A stretch of 34,498 bases of DNA from Bacillota bacterium. Lineage in GTDB: Bacteria > Bacillota > Sulfobacillia > RBS10-35 > JAJYVN01. A model generated the notes under the pieces. It ran no database searches and was not told the origin of the DNA. It saw nothing but the letters and a program-made list of their open reading frames with translations. The stretch lies in the NCBI GenBank assembly GCA_021806565.1, contig JAJZXK010000031.1:1-34498 (forward strand). Direction: 5' to 3'. Position 1 is the first letter of the stretch. Every line of letters begins with the position of its first letter. The position numbers and the translations under genes are program-made. Below are positions 18,368 through 25,864 of this stretch, piece after piece.

Positions 18368-18658
18368 CTACGGGTCGTCTCCGAAGGCGCGATCCAGGGC
18401 AGACAGGCGCGGGTCAGAAGCGGAATGCGGTGCGGTGGCAGACGCGGGCATCGGCCCTCCCGCCGCCGCCAAGCGCTCGATGGCGGCGGCGATACGCTCC
18501 AGGACGGGCAGAATGCCTGGGCCTGTGCCGGCGAGCCCGGCCTCCGCCAGGCGCAGCAGCGCCTGTGGGCGAGCCTCGGGCGGCACAGGGGCCAGGGCGG
18601 CGTGCAGGGGTGAACGGACACCGATGCTGACGCGGAACTGCAGGGCATTCCGCGCCAC
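18368..18658 (-). CDS. Candidate ParR/StbB-like partition adaptor
   Basis: A 96-residue protein starting at GTG 18658, one base after the parM-like stop. The N-terminal segment FRVSIGVRSPLHAALAPVPP followed by EARPQALLRLAEAGL has the beta-helix-helix rhythm of ribbon-helix-helix ParR/StbB proteins. The remainder is a short helix (LPVLERIAAAIERLAAAGG) and a disordered tail. ParR-type adaptors bind the centromere and cap the ParM filament, and they are encoded directly after parM, as here. The assignment rests on position and a weak pattern; it could be an unrelated small DNA-binding protein. Confidence 0.55.
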   Translation of the reverse strand: MARNALQFRVSIGVRSPLHAALAPVPPEARPQALLRLAEAGLAGTGPGILPVLERIAAAIERLAAAGGPMPASATAPHSASDPRLSALDRAFGDDP

Positions 18659-18659
18659 G

Positions 18660-19634
18660 CTAATCGACCGCCCGCAACGCGCGCTCGGCGGCCCACATGT
18701 AACCGAGCGCGTTGGCGAAGACGGCTTCCTCTGACCGGACCGGGATCGGGCGGCCTGGCGCCAGGTCGGCGAGGCGGTCGCCGAGCAGGAGCGCCCCGCC
18801 CCCGACCAGGGCGGTTGCGGCGACCCGCCCGAGGTCCCCGCCCAGGCGCCGACGCAGCTCAGCGGCGATGGCCTCGGCCAGGGCATCCAGGTGTGGGGCG
18901 GCTTCCGCCGGTCCGCCGAATGTCCGGCCGTGCCATGCGGCGGGGCCAACCAGCGCCGCCTGCGCGAGGTCCGGTGGCGGGAGATGGCCGGTCGTCCTCT
19001 GGATGGCTGCGGCGAGCGCGCCGGCGACCGTGGAGACGCCGGATTCCAGCGAGAAGCTGAGCGCGGCGACCGGCGTGAGGTCCCTCAGTTCCAGGCAGAG
19101 GACATCCGTCGTGCGGCTGCCGACGTCCACCACCACGCCGTAGCCGGGGCCAGGCGGCATCCGGCCCTGGGCGGCGAGGAACAGCGCCGCGCCGACACCC
19201 TGGGGCCGGAGGACCACCCGGGCGATGCGTACGGTGCGCTCCCTCCGGCCGTCGGACAGGTGCAGTGCGCGGCCATCCAGCGCCGTCCGTGCCGCCGCGC
19301 GCTCCCGCGCGAAGGCGCCCAGCGGGGTGCCGGAGCCCAGCACCACCTCGCCCTCGGCGCCGGACTCCCACAACGCCTGTGCCAGCAGTGGCAGAGCCTC
19401 GGGGTCGGCGAGGCGCCCAGCACCGAAGGGACGGTGGGCGCCGGGGAGCGATGCCGCCCGGTCGCCCACGATCACCCCCTGGTCCCCGATGCGGAGAACC
19501 TCTGGATGGTTACCGAGGCCCCAGGACTCGGCTCCTGGGGTATGTGGTGCCCAGGCCGCTTCAAAGCGGCCACGCCGGGGGCCCGCAACCCATTTGACCT
19601 GGCCGTAGCCGATGTCGGCCGCAACCACCTGCAT
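18660..19634 (-). CDS. ParM/StbA-like actin-family partition ATPase
   Basis: A 324-residue actin-fold protein. The phosphate-1 motif is at residues 5-15 (AADIGYGQVKW), phosphate-2 near 165-176 (VVVDVGSRTTDVLCLE) and the adenosine motif near the C-terminus (TALVGGGALLLGDRLADLAPG). These define the ParM/Alp/StbA group that forms filaments to segregate low-copy plasmids. ATG 19634 is chosen because GGAGG lies about 10 nt upstream and phosphate-1 begins within five residues; the frame is open much further upstream, but that part looks non-coding. The gene lies between relaxase and coupling protein, with a ParR-like gene after it and inverted repeats before it, so this block probably comes from a plasmid or a plasmid-like integrative element. 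Confidence 0.87.
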   Translation of the reverse strand: MQVVAADIGYGQVKWVAGPRRGRFEAAWAPHTPGAESWGLGNHPEVLRIGDQGVIVGDRAASLPGAHRPFGAGRLADPEALPLLAQALWESGAEGEVVLGSGTPLGAFARERAAARTALDGRALHLSDGRRERTVRIARVVLRPQGVGAALFLAAQGRMPPGPGYGVVVDVGSRTTDVLCLELRDLTPVAALSFSLESGVSTVAGALAAAIQRTTGHLPPPDLAQAALVGPAAWHGRTFGGPAEAAPHLDALAEAIAAELRRRLGGDLGRVAATALVGGGALLLGDRLADLAPGRPIPVRSEEAVFANALGYMWAAERALRAVD

Positions 19635-19699
19635 GTGCGCATCGCCTCCGAGTGCTGACGGGATGAAGGGGCAGGGGAACAGGGATGGGTGCCGCCTCT

Positions 19700-19767
19700 G
19701 TCCGCGGAGTGCGGACGGAGAAGCGTCGGGCAGGAAAAACCGGTTGCCGTTGTCCGTCGGTGCGGAC
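19700..19767. promoter_or_regulatory. Paired inverted repeats upstream of parM (parC/operator candidate)
   Basis: Two related dyads, GTCCG-N7-CGGAC at 19700-19716 and GTCCG-N6-CGGAC at 19752-19767, lie 52 bp apart in the 173-bp gap between relaxase stop and parM start. GACGGGATGA also occurs twice (19657-19666 and 19765-19774). Centromere sites of ParMR systems are repeat arrays just upstream of parM that also serve as the operator, so this is the natural candidate. The sequence is seen; the function is inferred. Confidence 0.5.
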
Positions 19768-19807
19768 GGGATGACCGTGAGCGGTTGTGGGACGCCGGGC
19801 GGGGATG

Positions 19808-21007
19808 TCAGCGGTCGGTGCCCATCTGGGCTGAGCGTTCGGCCTGCGACCGGACCTCGGCCCGGGCGGCCGCCTGATCGCGGGCCAATTCGGCCTTGGC
19901 CTCCGCGCGAAGGCGCTCGCGTTCGAGCAGTCCGTGGGCTCCGGAGAGGACCTGAGCCGCCAGACCTCGCTCGGGCCGTATCCCGCCCCGGTGTCGGCGT
20001 GCCGGTCGCTTGGCGGCCGCGCGGAGCACTGCCTGGGCGATCCGGTCGCGGACATCCGCGTGGGCACGCGCCCACGCCGCGTCGGCGGCCTGGGGCTGAG
20101 TGGTGTACAGGGCGGTGAGGCTGCGCGTGGCCTCCTGCAGCCCGTCAATGGCGGTCGCGAGAGCCGGCCGGGAGAGAATCCAGGCGGCGGTGACGCGGGC
20201 TTCCTCGCGGACGGCGGGGGGCATGTATGCCAGGGCGACGCGGCCGTGATCGGGCAGTTTCGGGCCGAGAGCTGCGATGCGGTGGCCAAGTTCGGTCAGG
20301 TCGGCGCGGGGAAAGGCAGGTGGGGGGGCTCCGCCGGTCGGGGATTCGGCCTGAGCTTCCAAGTCGATGCGGCGGAGGAGGGTGAGGTTGTGCCGGCCGG
20401 CGGCCACCAGGAAGTCTCTCTGGGCGGTGCGCTCGGCGGCAAGTTGCACCCGCATGGGGCCATACAGCTCGCGGGCGATCATGCGGCGGATGTCCCGGAG
20501 CTCTGGGCGTTGCAGGCGTGGCTGGCGGGGTGGCGCCCCGTCGGCCAGCCAGGCAAGTAGGTGGACGTGCGGCTGACCTGCCTTGCGGTGTACGGCGCCG
20601 ACCCAGTGGAGGTCGGTTTCCGCGATGCCCGACTGGAGCGCGAACTGCGGCATGACACGGCGGGCGAGGTCGCGCCAGTCCGGTGGTGCGCGGAGACCGA
20701 GGGCGGTGGCGTCCTCCTCGCGCAGTGAGATGACCGCCTGCCAGTGCCAGGGCCGGGCGGAGACCTCGGCTTGCACCGCTTCCAGGGACGGAGGCCAAGC
20801 GGGGTCCGGGCCGAAGAGGCCAGTGGATCCGGGACGCTCGTCGAGGTACCGCGCGTGAATGGTCGGGTCTGGGTTGTCCTCTTCGGCGCGGGCCACGCCC
20901 TCACGGGTGGCGATGTACCGGGCGTGGACGGAGGCGCGCTGGCCGGACCGAGGGCCGGCGACCCACTTGAGCTTGAAGATGAAGGGGGACCGCAGCATGG
21001 GCGTCAC
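19808..21007 (-). CDS. MobP3/MOBL-type relaxase
   Basis: A 399-residue nicking enzyme that starts conjugative transfer at oriT. The N-terminal YIATREGV (about residue 31-38) and the mid-domain WHWQAVISLREEDA, then DLHWVGAVHRKAGQPHVHLL (metal-binding His triad at about 133-149), fit the MobP3/MOBL relaxases of Gram-positive mobile elements. The C-terminal third is helical and rich in Ala/Arg/Glu (LLERERLRAEAKAELARDQA), a likely coiled coil contacting the coupling protein. The GTG start at 21007 follows the stop of the small upstream gene with no gap, so both are co-translated. Confidence 0.82.
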   Translation of the reverse strand: MTPMLRSPFIFKLKWVAGPRSGQRASVHARYIATREGVARAEEDNPDPTIHARYLDERPGSTGLFGPDPAWPPSLEAVQAEVSARPWHWQAVISLREEDATALGLRAPPDWRDLARRVMPQFALQSGIAETDLHWVGAVHRKAGQPHVHLLAWLADGAPPRQPRLQRPELRDIRRMIARELYGPMRVQLAAERTAQRDFLVAAGRHNLTLLRRIDLEAQAESPTGGAPPPAFPRADLTELGHRIAALGPKLPDHGRVALAYMPPAVREEARVTAAWILSRPALATAIDGLQEATRSLTALYTTQPQAADAAWARAHADVRDRIAQAVLRAAAKRPARRHRGGIRPERGLAAQVLSGAHGLLERERLRAEAKAELARDQAAARAEVRSQAERSAQMGTDR

Positions 21008-21394
21008 CTACCCCTCCGGGGTGTAGAGGTCGCTGTCTGTCCCGATGTCCGTCCCGCCGCGCCGGAGGTCCGCGAGGGCGCGGGTCCGCGCCTCGCGCAT
21101 GACAGCATCGGGTTCCTGGTCCGCAACCAGCGCCGCAACGAGGGCCCGCGCCTGCCAGTTGGCCATGTCCGCGGCCACGAACGTTTTGGCGATGAGGCCA
21201 GCGAGGCGGTCAACGTGTTTGGCGAGGCAGGCGTCTATGAGAGGAGCGGCCCGAGCAGACGTTTGGCGCGCGAGGTGTTCAGCCACGGCCTGGCGGACAA
21301 TCGCGGCGAGGGCGACCTTCTTGGCGCGTGCCTCGGCCTCCAGAGCGGCCATGTCGGGAGCGGAGAACCGCACTTTGAGATCGGCCATCGGCAT
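21008..21394 (-). CDS. Relaxosome accessory protein, ribbon-helix-helix/MobC-like
   Basis: A 128-residue small protein. Its start, ADLKVRFSAPDMAALEAEAR followed by KKVALAAIVRQAVAEHLARQ, has the beta-strand plus two-helix pattern of ribbon-helix-helix DNA-binding proteins. The rest is helical (IDACLAKHVDRLAGLIAKTF, then ANWQARALVAALV), like mobilization accessory proteins that dock next to the relaxase at oriT. ATG 21394 is 9 nt from a GAGGAGG; TTG 21397 and ATG 21385 are alternatives. It directly abuts the relaxase gene and is the first gene of the conjugation operon. Confidence 0.68.
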   Translation of the reverse strand: MPMADLKVRFSAPDMAALEAEARAKKVALAAIVRQAVAEHLARQTSARAAPLIDACLAKHVDRLAGLIAKTFVAADMANWQARALVAALVADQEPDAVMREARTRALADLRRGGTDIGTDSDLYTPEG

Positions 21395-21414
21395 CAAGGG
21401 ATTCCTCCTCCCGG

Positions 21415-21714
21415 CCCAAGGCCTTCAGGAAACGGTAGTGCTGGTGTACCCGCAAGGAGGCAACTGGACTGGGACTGTACAGAGCGGCGAGATGCGCTCT
21501 CAACGGCAGGCAAGAACCTCACATTGGGGCGCCCATTTAGACGGAGTGGCAGCTCGCAGATGGCGCACCTCGGGGGCGCCCTGGGCGTACTCCACAAGAT
21601 GTCGTATCCACGGTTTCGCCCGCTGGGTCCCAGTACACGGTACTCCGCTCATGGATACCCCACACCTCACATTTCCCTCATCAATGCATGAGCACATACG
21701 CATACATAACGCGG
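21415..21714. other. Divergent intergenic region, oriT candidate
   Basis: About 300 bases lie between the start of the conjugation operon (- strand) and the metal-resistance genes (+ strand). Short dyads include GAGATGCGCTCTC near 21488-21500 and two copies of the palindrome GGGCGCCC near 21526 and 21575. GTACTCC is repeated near 21588 and 21641. oriT usually lies just upstream of the relaxosome genes, so it is expected here, but I cannot identify a nick site. No coding region is convincing. Confidence 0.35.
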
Positions 21715-21734
21715 TATACTCCTTGGACGGAGGG
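21715..21734 (+). promoter_or_regulatory. Promoter -10 and ribosome binding site of the metal-resistance operon
   Basis: TATACT at 21715-21720 is a good -10 in an unusually AT-rich stretch (about 21671-21720) for this GC-rich window; no good -35 is seen. GGACGGAGGG at 21725-21734 follows. The leader would be very short. ArsR/CadC repressors bind at or over such promoters, but no convincing operator dyad was identified. Confidence 0.4.
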
Positions 21735-21740
21735 ATGCCA

Positions 21741-22130
21741 ATGCCGCCGCGCGAGGAAGGCACCTGCGAAGCGCGTGTCGTGCACGGGGCTAAGCTCGCC
21801 GCCCTGGCACCTCTGCTGCCGAATGCCGAGGGCGTTCAGGCAGCGGCCGAACGGTTTCGCGTCCTCGGGGACGCCACGCGCCTGCGCATGCTTCTTGCCC
21901 TTTCCCTGTCTGAGCTCTGCGTCTGTGATCTGACCGAACTCCTCGGGATCACCCAAACAGCGGCGTCGCAGCACCTGAAGATCCTGCGGGCGTACGGCCT
22001 GGTGCGTTACCGCAAGGAGGGGCGGATGGCCTTCTATCGGCTGGCCGACTCCTCTTTGCTTGGGATGCTGTCTGGCCTGCGTCAGCGGGCCGGCGGGAGG
22101 GAGGTGGCCAATGGCGGGCAGAGCGGTTGA
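21741..22130 (+). CDS. CadC/SmtB-type ArsR-family metal-sensing repressor
   Basis: A 129-residue winged-helix repressor. The recognition helix (LLGITQTAASQHLKILRAYG) and wing (VRYRKEGRMAFYRLAD) are clear. The metal site is the CVCDL motif (ELCVCDL) of ArsR/CadC proteins, with an N-terminal TCEARVVH resembling the start of CadC (TCEIFC), so a CadC-type thiolate site for Cd, Pb or Zn is likely although the second N-terminal Cys is replaced. There is no C-terminal His/Asp pair for an alpha-5 zinc site. ATG 21741 lies 6 nt after GGAGGG; ATG 21735 is too close to it. The gene overlaps the next by 20 nt and probably represses the transporters that follow. Confidence 0.87.
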   Translation: MPPREEGTCEARVVHGAKLAALAPLLPNAEGVQAAAERFRVLGDATRLRMLLALSLSELCVCDLTELLGITQTAASQHLKILRAYGLVRYRKEGRMAFYRLADSSLLGMLSGLRQRAGGREVANGGQSG

Positions 22131-22761
22131 CGGCCGGGCCCTGCGCAGCGGCATCGCGGTGGAATGGTGGTCCATCGCGTGGATGACCGTCGAGGCGGTC
22201 GTGAGCCTTGCCGCCGCCCTGACGGCCGGGAGCGTGGCGCTCCTGGCGTTCGGCGCCGACAGCGCCATCGAGATCGTGTCGGCGGCGGTCGTGCTCCGGC
22301 GCTTGGGACTGGAGCAGGGAGGCGGTTCGGCGGCGCGGGTCGCTACGGCGGAACGCCGGGCGTCCTGGGTCACGGGCGTGCTGCTTCTCCTGTTGGCCGG
22401 GTGGGTCGTGGGGGACGCCGCCGTGGACCTGTTGCGGCACGTGCGGCCCGAGGCCAGTGCGCCGGGCCTGGCCATCGCGGCCGCGTCGACGGTCGTCATG
22501 CCCTGGATCGTGCGCCAAAAGCGGTGCGTCGCCGCCCAGATTGGCAGCATCGCCCTTAAGGCCGATGCCGCGTGCGGGGTCGTCTGCGCCTACATGGCCG
22601 CCACCTTGCTGGTCGGACTGGTGGTGCGCGCGGCCTTTGGCTGGTGGTGGGCGGATCCGGTCGCCGCCCTCGGCATCGTCTACTTCATCGTTCGTGAAGG
22701 CTGGGAGGCCATCGAGGCGGCGCGCGGCCGAGGCGACGGTTGCGGCTGCTGCGGGTCGTGA
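22111..22761 (+). CDS. CDF-like cation efflux transporter (divergent, short)
   Basis: A 216-residue membrane protein with about six hydrophobic segments and the CDF fingerprint GSVALLAFGADSAIEIVSAAV. In canonical CDF proteins the motif is SxALLxDxxH; here the second metal residue is replaced (ADSAIE), so metal selectivity or activity may differ. The cytoplasmic C-terminal domain of full CDF proteins is missing and the protein ends with GDGCGCCGS, a Cys-rich tail that may bind metal. ATG 22111 has GGGAGGGAGG 6 nt upstream and overlaps the repressor gene by 20 nt, so the two are co-translated. Likely heavy-metal export under the ArsR protein. Confidence 0.75.
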   Translation: MAGRAVDGRALRSGIAVEWWSIAWMTVEAVVSLAAALTAGSVALLAFGADSAIEIVSAAVVLRRLGLEQGGGSAARVATAERRASWVTGVLLLLLAGWVVGDAAVDLLRHVRPEASAPGLAIAAASTVVMPWIVRQKRCVAAQIGSIALKADAACGVVCAYMAATLLVGLVVRAAFGWWWADPVAALGIVYFIVREGWEAIEAARGRGDGCGCCGS

Positions 22762-22776
22762 ACGGGGGGTAATCTG

Positions 22777-23802
22777 TTGCAGGACGCCCACGCGCATCAT
22801 GGATATGAGCACGGGGACGGGCACCGGCACGGGCCGCACGATCACCATCCCCACGATGAAGGCGGAGGAGACGCAGGCCGGTTCCCCGGGACCGCCTTCT
22901 GGGTGGCGGGCGGCATCCTGCTGGCCGAATTGGCCGGGGGCCTGCTCTCCCGCAGCCTGGCCCTGCTGAGCGACGCGGGGCACATGCTCACCGATGTCCT
23001 CTCGTTGGCGCTGGCCTGGTACGCCACGCGCTTGGCCAGCAGGCCGCCCACGCCGCAGCGCACCTACGGGTACCACAGGGCGGGTATCCTCGCCGCGCTG
23101 TTCAACGCCGGCACGCTGGTGGTCGTCGCAGGCGGCATTCTGGCGGAAGCCGCCGCGCGCCTGCGCCACCCGGTGCCGGTGACGCCGTGGATCATGTGGG
23201 CGGTAGCGGCCGTCGGGTTGGGAGGGAACCTGTTCATTGGCCTGCGCCTGGGCCATGGCGGCCACGCCGGGTACGACCACGGGCACGGAGGCAATCTCAA
23301 CGTGCGCAGCGCGTGGCTGCACGTGATGGGCGACGCGGCCGCCTCTGCCGGGGTGCTCGTGGCGGGCGTGCTGATCCTGCTGACCCACCGGCTCTGGTGG
23401 GATCCCGTGGTCAGCGTGGGCATCTGCTTGCTGATTGCGAGGGGGGCCTGGGGCATCATCCGCCAGACGCTCAACGTCCTCATGGAGGGAACGCTGCCTG
23501 GGATCGATCCGACCGAGGTGGCGGCGGCTATGGAATCGGATGAATCCGTTCTGTCCGTACACCATGTGCACGTGTGGACCCCCGACGGCGTACGCTCGGC
23601 GCTCAGCGGACACCTGGTGCTGCGCGACGGTCCGCTGTCGGAGACGCAGGAAGTCATCGAGCGCGGCTGCCGGGGGCTGTGGGAGCGGTTTGCCATCGAG
23701 CACAGCACCCTCCAACTGGAAAGCCACAGTGGGCGTCCGTGCCCGGACGGAGACTGCGGTCCCCGCGCGCCCCTCTTGGCCAGGGGTGCGCGGCCGTCGT
23801 GA
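22777..23802 (+). CDS. czcD: CzcD-like CDF zinc/cadmium/cobalt efflux protein
   Basis: A 341-residue cation diffusion facilitator that exports divalent metals (Zn, Co, Cd) by proton antiport. The N-terminus is a His-rich metal-binding loop (HAHHGYEHGDGHRHGPHDHH). Six membrane helices follow with the metal site SLALLSDAGHMLTDVLSLAL in helix 2 and VMGDAAASAGVLVAGVLILL in helix 5, and a second His-rich loop (LGHGGHAGYDHGHGGN) lies between helices 4 and 5. The cytoplasmic domain ends with VHHVHVWTPDG and the tail HSTLQLE. TTG 22777 follows GGGGGGT; the gap after the first transporter is 15 nt. Its 3' end overlaps the next small gene by GTGA. Confidence 0.92.
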   Translation: MQDAHAHHGYEHGDGHRHGPHDHHPHDEGGGDAGRFPGTAFWVAGGILLAELAGGLLSRSLALLSDAGHMLTDVLSLALAWYATRLASRPPTPQRTYGYHRAGILAALFNAGTLVVVAGGILAEAAARLRHPVPVTPWIMWAVAAVGLGGNLFIGLRLGHGGHAGYDHGHGGNLNVRSAWLHVMGDAAASAGVLVAGVLILLTHRLWWDPVVSVGICLLIARGAWGIIRQTLNVLMEGTLPGIDPTEVAAAMESDESVLSVHHVHVWTPDGVRSALSGHLVLRDGPLSETQEVIERGCRGLWERFAIEHSTLQLESHSGRPCPDGDCGPRAPLLARGARPS

Positions 23803-24059
23803 CGCCCCTGATGTGGATGGGGGCGGCCGCCGTCAGCAGCATGCTGCTGTTCTACTGGTTGGAACCACGGTCGCCGTGGTTCAGCCTGTGCTTCGCCCTC
23901 AGTTGCGCGGCGTCGTCCGCGTACGGGTGGCTCGCCGGCACCTGGCCGTTCGGCGTGGTGGAAGGCGTCTGGGCGTTGGTCGCCGGCGTTCGGTGGTGGC
24001 GCCATCTGAACAGGCACTCTCCAGATCCAGGTCGGGCGGGCGGACCGGGGCGCGGATGA
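23799..24059 (+). CDS. Small two-TM membrane protein
   Basis: An 86-residue protein coupled to the CzcD gene by a GTGA overlap. Two hydrophobic segments span about residues 5-20 and 27-60, containing FSLCFALSCAASSAYGWLAG and TWPFGVVEGVWALVAGVRWW. The motif AYGxLxGxWPFGxVExxWAxxAxxRWW recurs in small uncharacterised bacterial membrane proteins, as far as I recall. No function is known to me; position suggests a link to the metal-efflux operon. The C-terminus is a polar tail. Confidence 0.68.
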   Translation: MTPLMWMGAAAVSSMLLFYWLEPRSPWFSLCFALSCAASSAYGWLAGTWPFGVVEGVWALVAGVRWWRHLNRHSPDPGRAGGPGRG

Positions 24060-24373
24060 CTCGGGAAGGCGGCTTGGTCGCCCGGCCGGGAAGCGCAGAC
24101 TTGGGTTGTTAGGCGCGGTGGTAGCGATGTCGGCGGCGTGGGGTTCCGTGGGAACTGCCGCGGGAATGGTCCGGGTGTCGCTCGAAGGCACTGTGGTCGT
24201 TGCAGCGGCGACAAGCCAATCCAGGGCAGGAAGGAGTAGCGTCCCGTCTCTCGCGTGCGATCAGTCCTCAGTTGTCGTCACAGCGGATCACGGCACCGTC
24301 CCCCAGCGCGGCGGGCCGAGGCGCACGCGACGCCCAAGGACAGGGCCACAGTTCGGTCGAGGGAGGGGTTCCG
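24060..24373 (+). other. Intergenic stretch before the MFS gene
   Basis: About 310 bases with no gene I can support. The MFS frame is open back to 24200, but the predicted residues are low-complexity and unlike transporter N-termini. It presumably carries the MFS promoter; no clear -35/-10 pair, terminator or dyad was seen. Confidence 0.4.
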
Positions 24374-25582
24374 TTGGGTAGTGCCGCCGCCCGTCCCACG
24401 CCGTTCCACCGCGATGTCTGGGGGATCGCCTTCTCCGCAGACTTGGGCTACCAGATGGTCATCGCCGGTCTGCCCCTGTTTCTTGTTCTCGCCCTGCGGG
24501 CGCCGACTTGGGTCTTCGGCTTGACGGCGGCGCTCAGCTATGGCCCCGGTGCCTTCATCGGCTATCTGGGCGGACGGCTCGGCGACCGCATCGGCCGGCG
24601 GCGCGTCGCCATTCTCGGCAACAGCCTCATCCCACTCCTCTCGCTCACCGGGCTGCCTGCGGGCGCGGCCGGCGCAGTGGCGCTCTTCGCCGGAGGATGG
24701 TGGGCGCGGAACTTCCGCACGCCAGCACGGCGGGCCATGCTCACGGAGGTGGTCTCCCAGGAGGACCGGGGGCGGGCCTTCGGGCTGCTTCACGCCTTGG
24801 ACGTTGGCGGCGGACTGCTCGCCGCCATAGCCGTCCTGGCACTGGTCGCCGCGCACGTGCCCTTCCGCTATATCTTCCTGCTGACAGTGATCCCTTTGGC
24901 GGCGTCCACTGCCTGCCTCGTCGCGACACGGGCCGGGTCGGCTCCGGTTCCGAATGAGCGGCGTACCGGCACGCACGATGTGGTGCATGGGGAACACCAG
25001 CGCCGCAATAGCGCCCTCTACCGGGGTGTGATCATCGCTACGGCGCTGTACGGCTTCAGCTCCTACAGCCTCGGTTTCCCCATCCTCACCGTGGCTCAAG
25101 AGTCGCACAGCGGGGCGGCGGGCGTGGGCGCTTACGCGGTGTTCCTCGGCATCTCGGCGCTGACAGGACTGGCGATGGGCCGCCGCCGGGGCGCCGGGGG
25201 CGTGGCGCTCGCCCTGCTCGGCTACGTCACGGCCGCCCTGGGCTCGCTGGGCCTGGCACTCGCTTACGGGCTCCACGGAGGTTCACTCGGTTTTTACGGA
25301 GCCGTGGCCGTGCTGGGGGTGGCCCTGGGGGTGGTGGAGACACTAGAGCCGGACCACATGTCCAAGGTGACGCCGGAGACGCGGACCAGTGGGGGCATGG
25401 GCGCACTCACCGCCGCGCGGAGCGTGGGTCTGCTGATCGGTAACCTGGCGATGGGATTCCTCTACGTGGTGAGTCCTGTGTACTCCTACGGCTACGCCTC
25501 CGCGGTGGCGGTCGTGGCGGCGACCGTGCTGCTGGTGGCGGTGGGCTCATCCCGGTCCCAGGTAGAACCGGGCCGCGCCTGA
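24374..25582 (+). CDS. MFS transporter
   Basis: A 402-residue major facilitator superfamily permease with about twelve hydrophobic segments. The MFS loop-2/3 signature is GRLGDRIGRRRVAI at about residues 67-80, followed by the second-half helices (AVFLGISALTGLAMGRRRGA and SVGLLIGNLAMGFLYVVSPV). TTG 24374 lies a few bases after GGGAGGGG and puts the first membrane helix at about residue 20, which fits the fold; earlier starts would add an unlikely tail. Substrate unknown. It may be an efflux pump given its position after the metal-resistance genes, but the ~310-nt gap argues for separate transcription. Confidence 0.85.
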   Translation: MGSAAARPTPFHRDVWGIAFSADLGYQMVIAGLPLFLVLALRAPTWVFGLTAALSYGPGAFIGYLGGRLGDRIGRRRVAILGNSLIPLLSLTGLPAGAAGAVALFAGGWWARNFRTPARRAMLTEVVSQEDRGRAFGLLHALDVGGGLLAAIAVLALVAAHVPFRYIFLLTVIPLAASTACLVATRAGSAPVPNERRTGTHDVVHGEHQRRNSALYRGVIIATALYGFSSYSLGFPILTVAQESHSGAAGVGAYAVFLGISALTGLAMGRRRGAGGVALALLGYVTAALGSLGLALAYGLHGGSLGFYGAVAVLGVALGVVETLEPDHMSKVTPETRTSGGMGALTAARSVGLLIGNLAMGFLYVVSPVYSYGYASAVAVVAATVLLVAVGSSRSQVEPGRA

Positions 25583-25622
25583 TCGGCGTCGGTCTGAGCA
25601 ACGGCTCAAATCCCCGACACAG

Positions 25623-25670
25623 AGCCTGCGATGCGGCTTGGTAGCTTGGTAGCTTGGTAGCTGGCAGGCT
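25623..25670. repeat. Three tandem 8-bp repeats inside a 7-bp inverted repeat
   Basis: GCTTGGTA occurs three times head to tail at 25636-25659. The array is flanked by AGCCTGC (25623-25629) and its complement GCAGGCT (25664-25670). It lies in the ~280-bp gap between the convergent MFS and cupredoxin genes. It could form a stem-loop with a 34-nt loop and act as a terminator or a slippage hotspot. No gene is evident in the rest of the gap (25671-25864). Confidence 0.6.
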
Positions 25671-25864
25671 GCGGCGGCTGGAGGTGGAGATCTGTGGAGC
25701 CGGTTGCCGAGCCGGTGTTGACGTTCGCCGCGCCAGAGGCGGACCCGCCCGGCCTGGCAACTGCCGGGGCTCGACATGAAACTCCCACGCGTTCCGGCCG
25801 AGTCCTTGTCGCACGTGCCGGGCTCACATGCGGGCTGCCGGTGGGCTCGGCGGCAGAAGGCTGA

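Noticed and set aside
16329..18734. 801-codon plus-strand frame opposite the coupling protein
   Set aside because: Gly/Arg-rich shadow of the traG, parR and parM genes caused by high GC.
21949..24191. Long minus-strand frames opposite the CDF genes
   Set aside because: Composition is a complement of the transporter genes and shows no domain.
24106..24381. Small ORF upstream of the MFS gene
   Set aside because: Low-complexity residues, no ribosome binding site and overlap with the transporter start.
25598..25616. tRNA-like T-arm (CTCAAAT loop)
   Set aside because: The flanking stem does not pair and no cloverleaf can be drawn.
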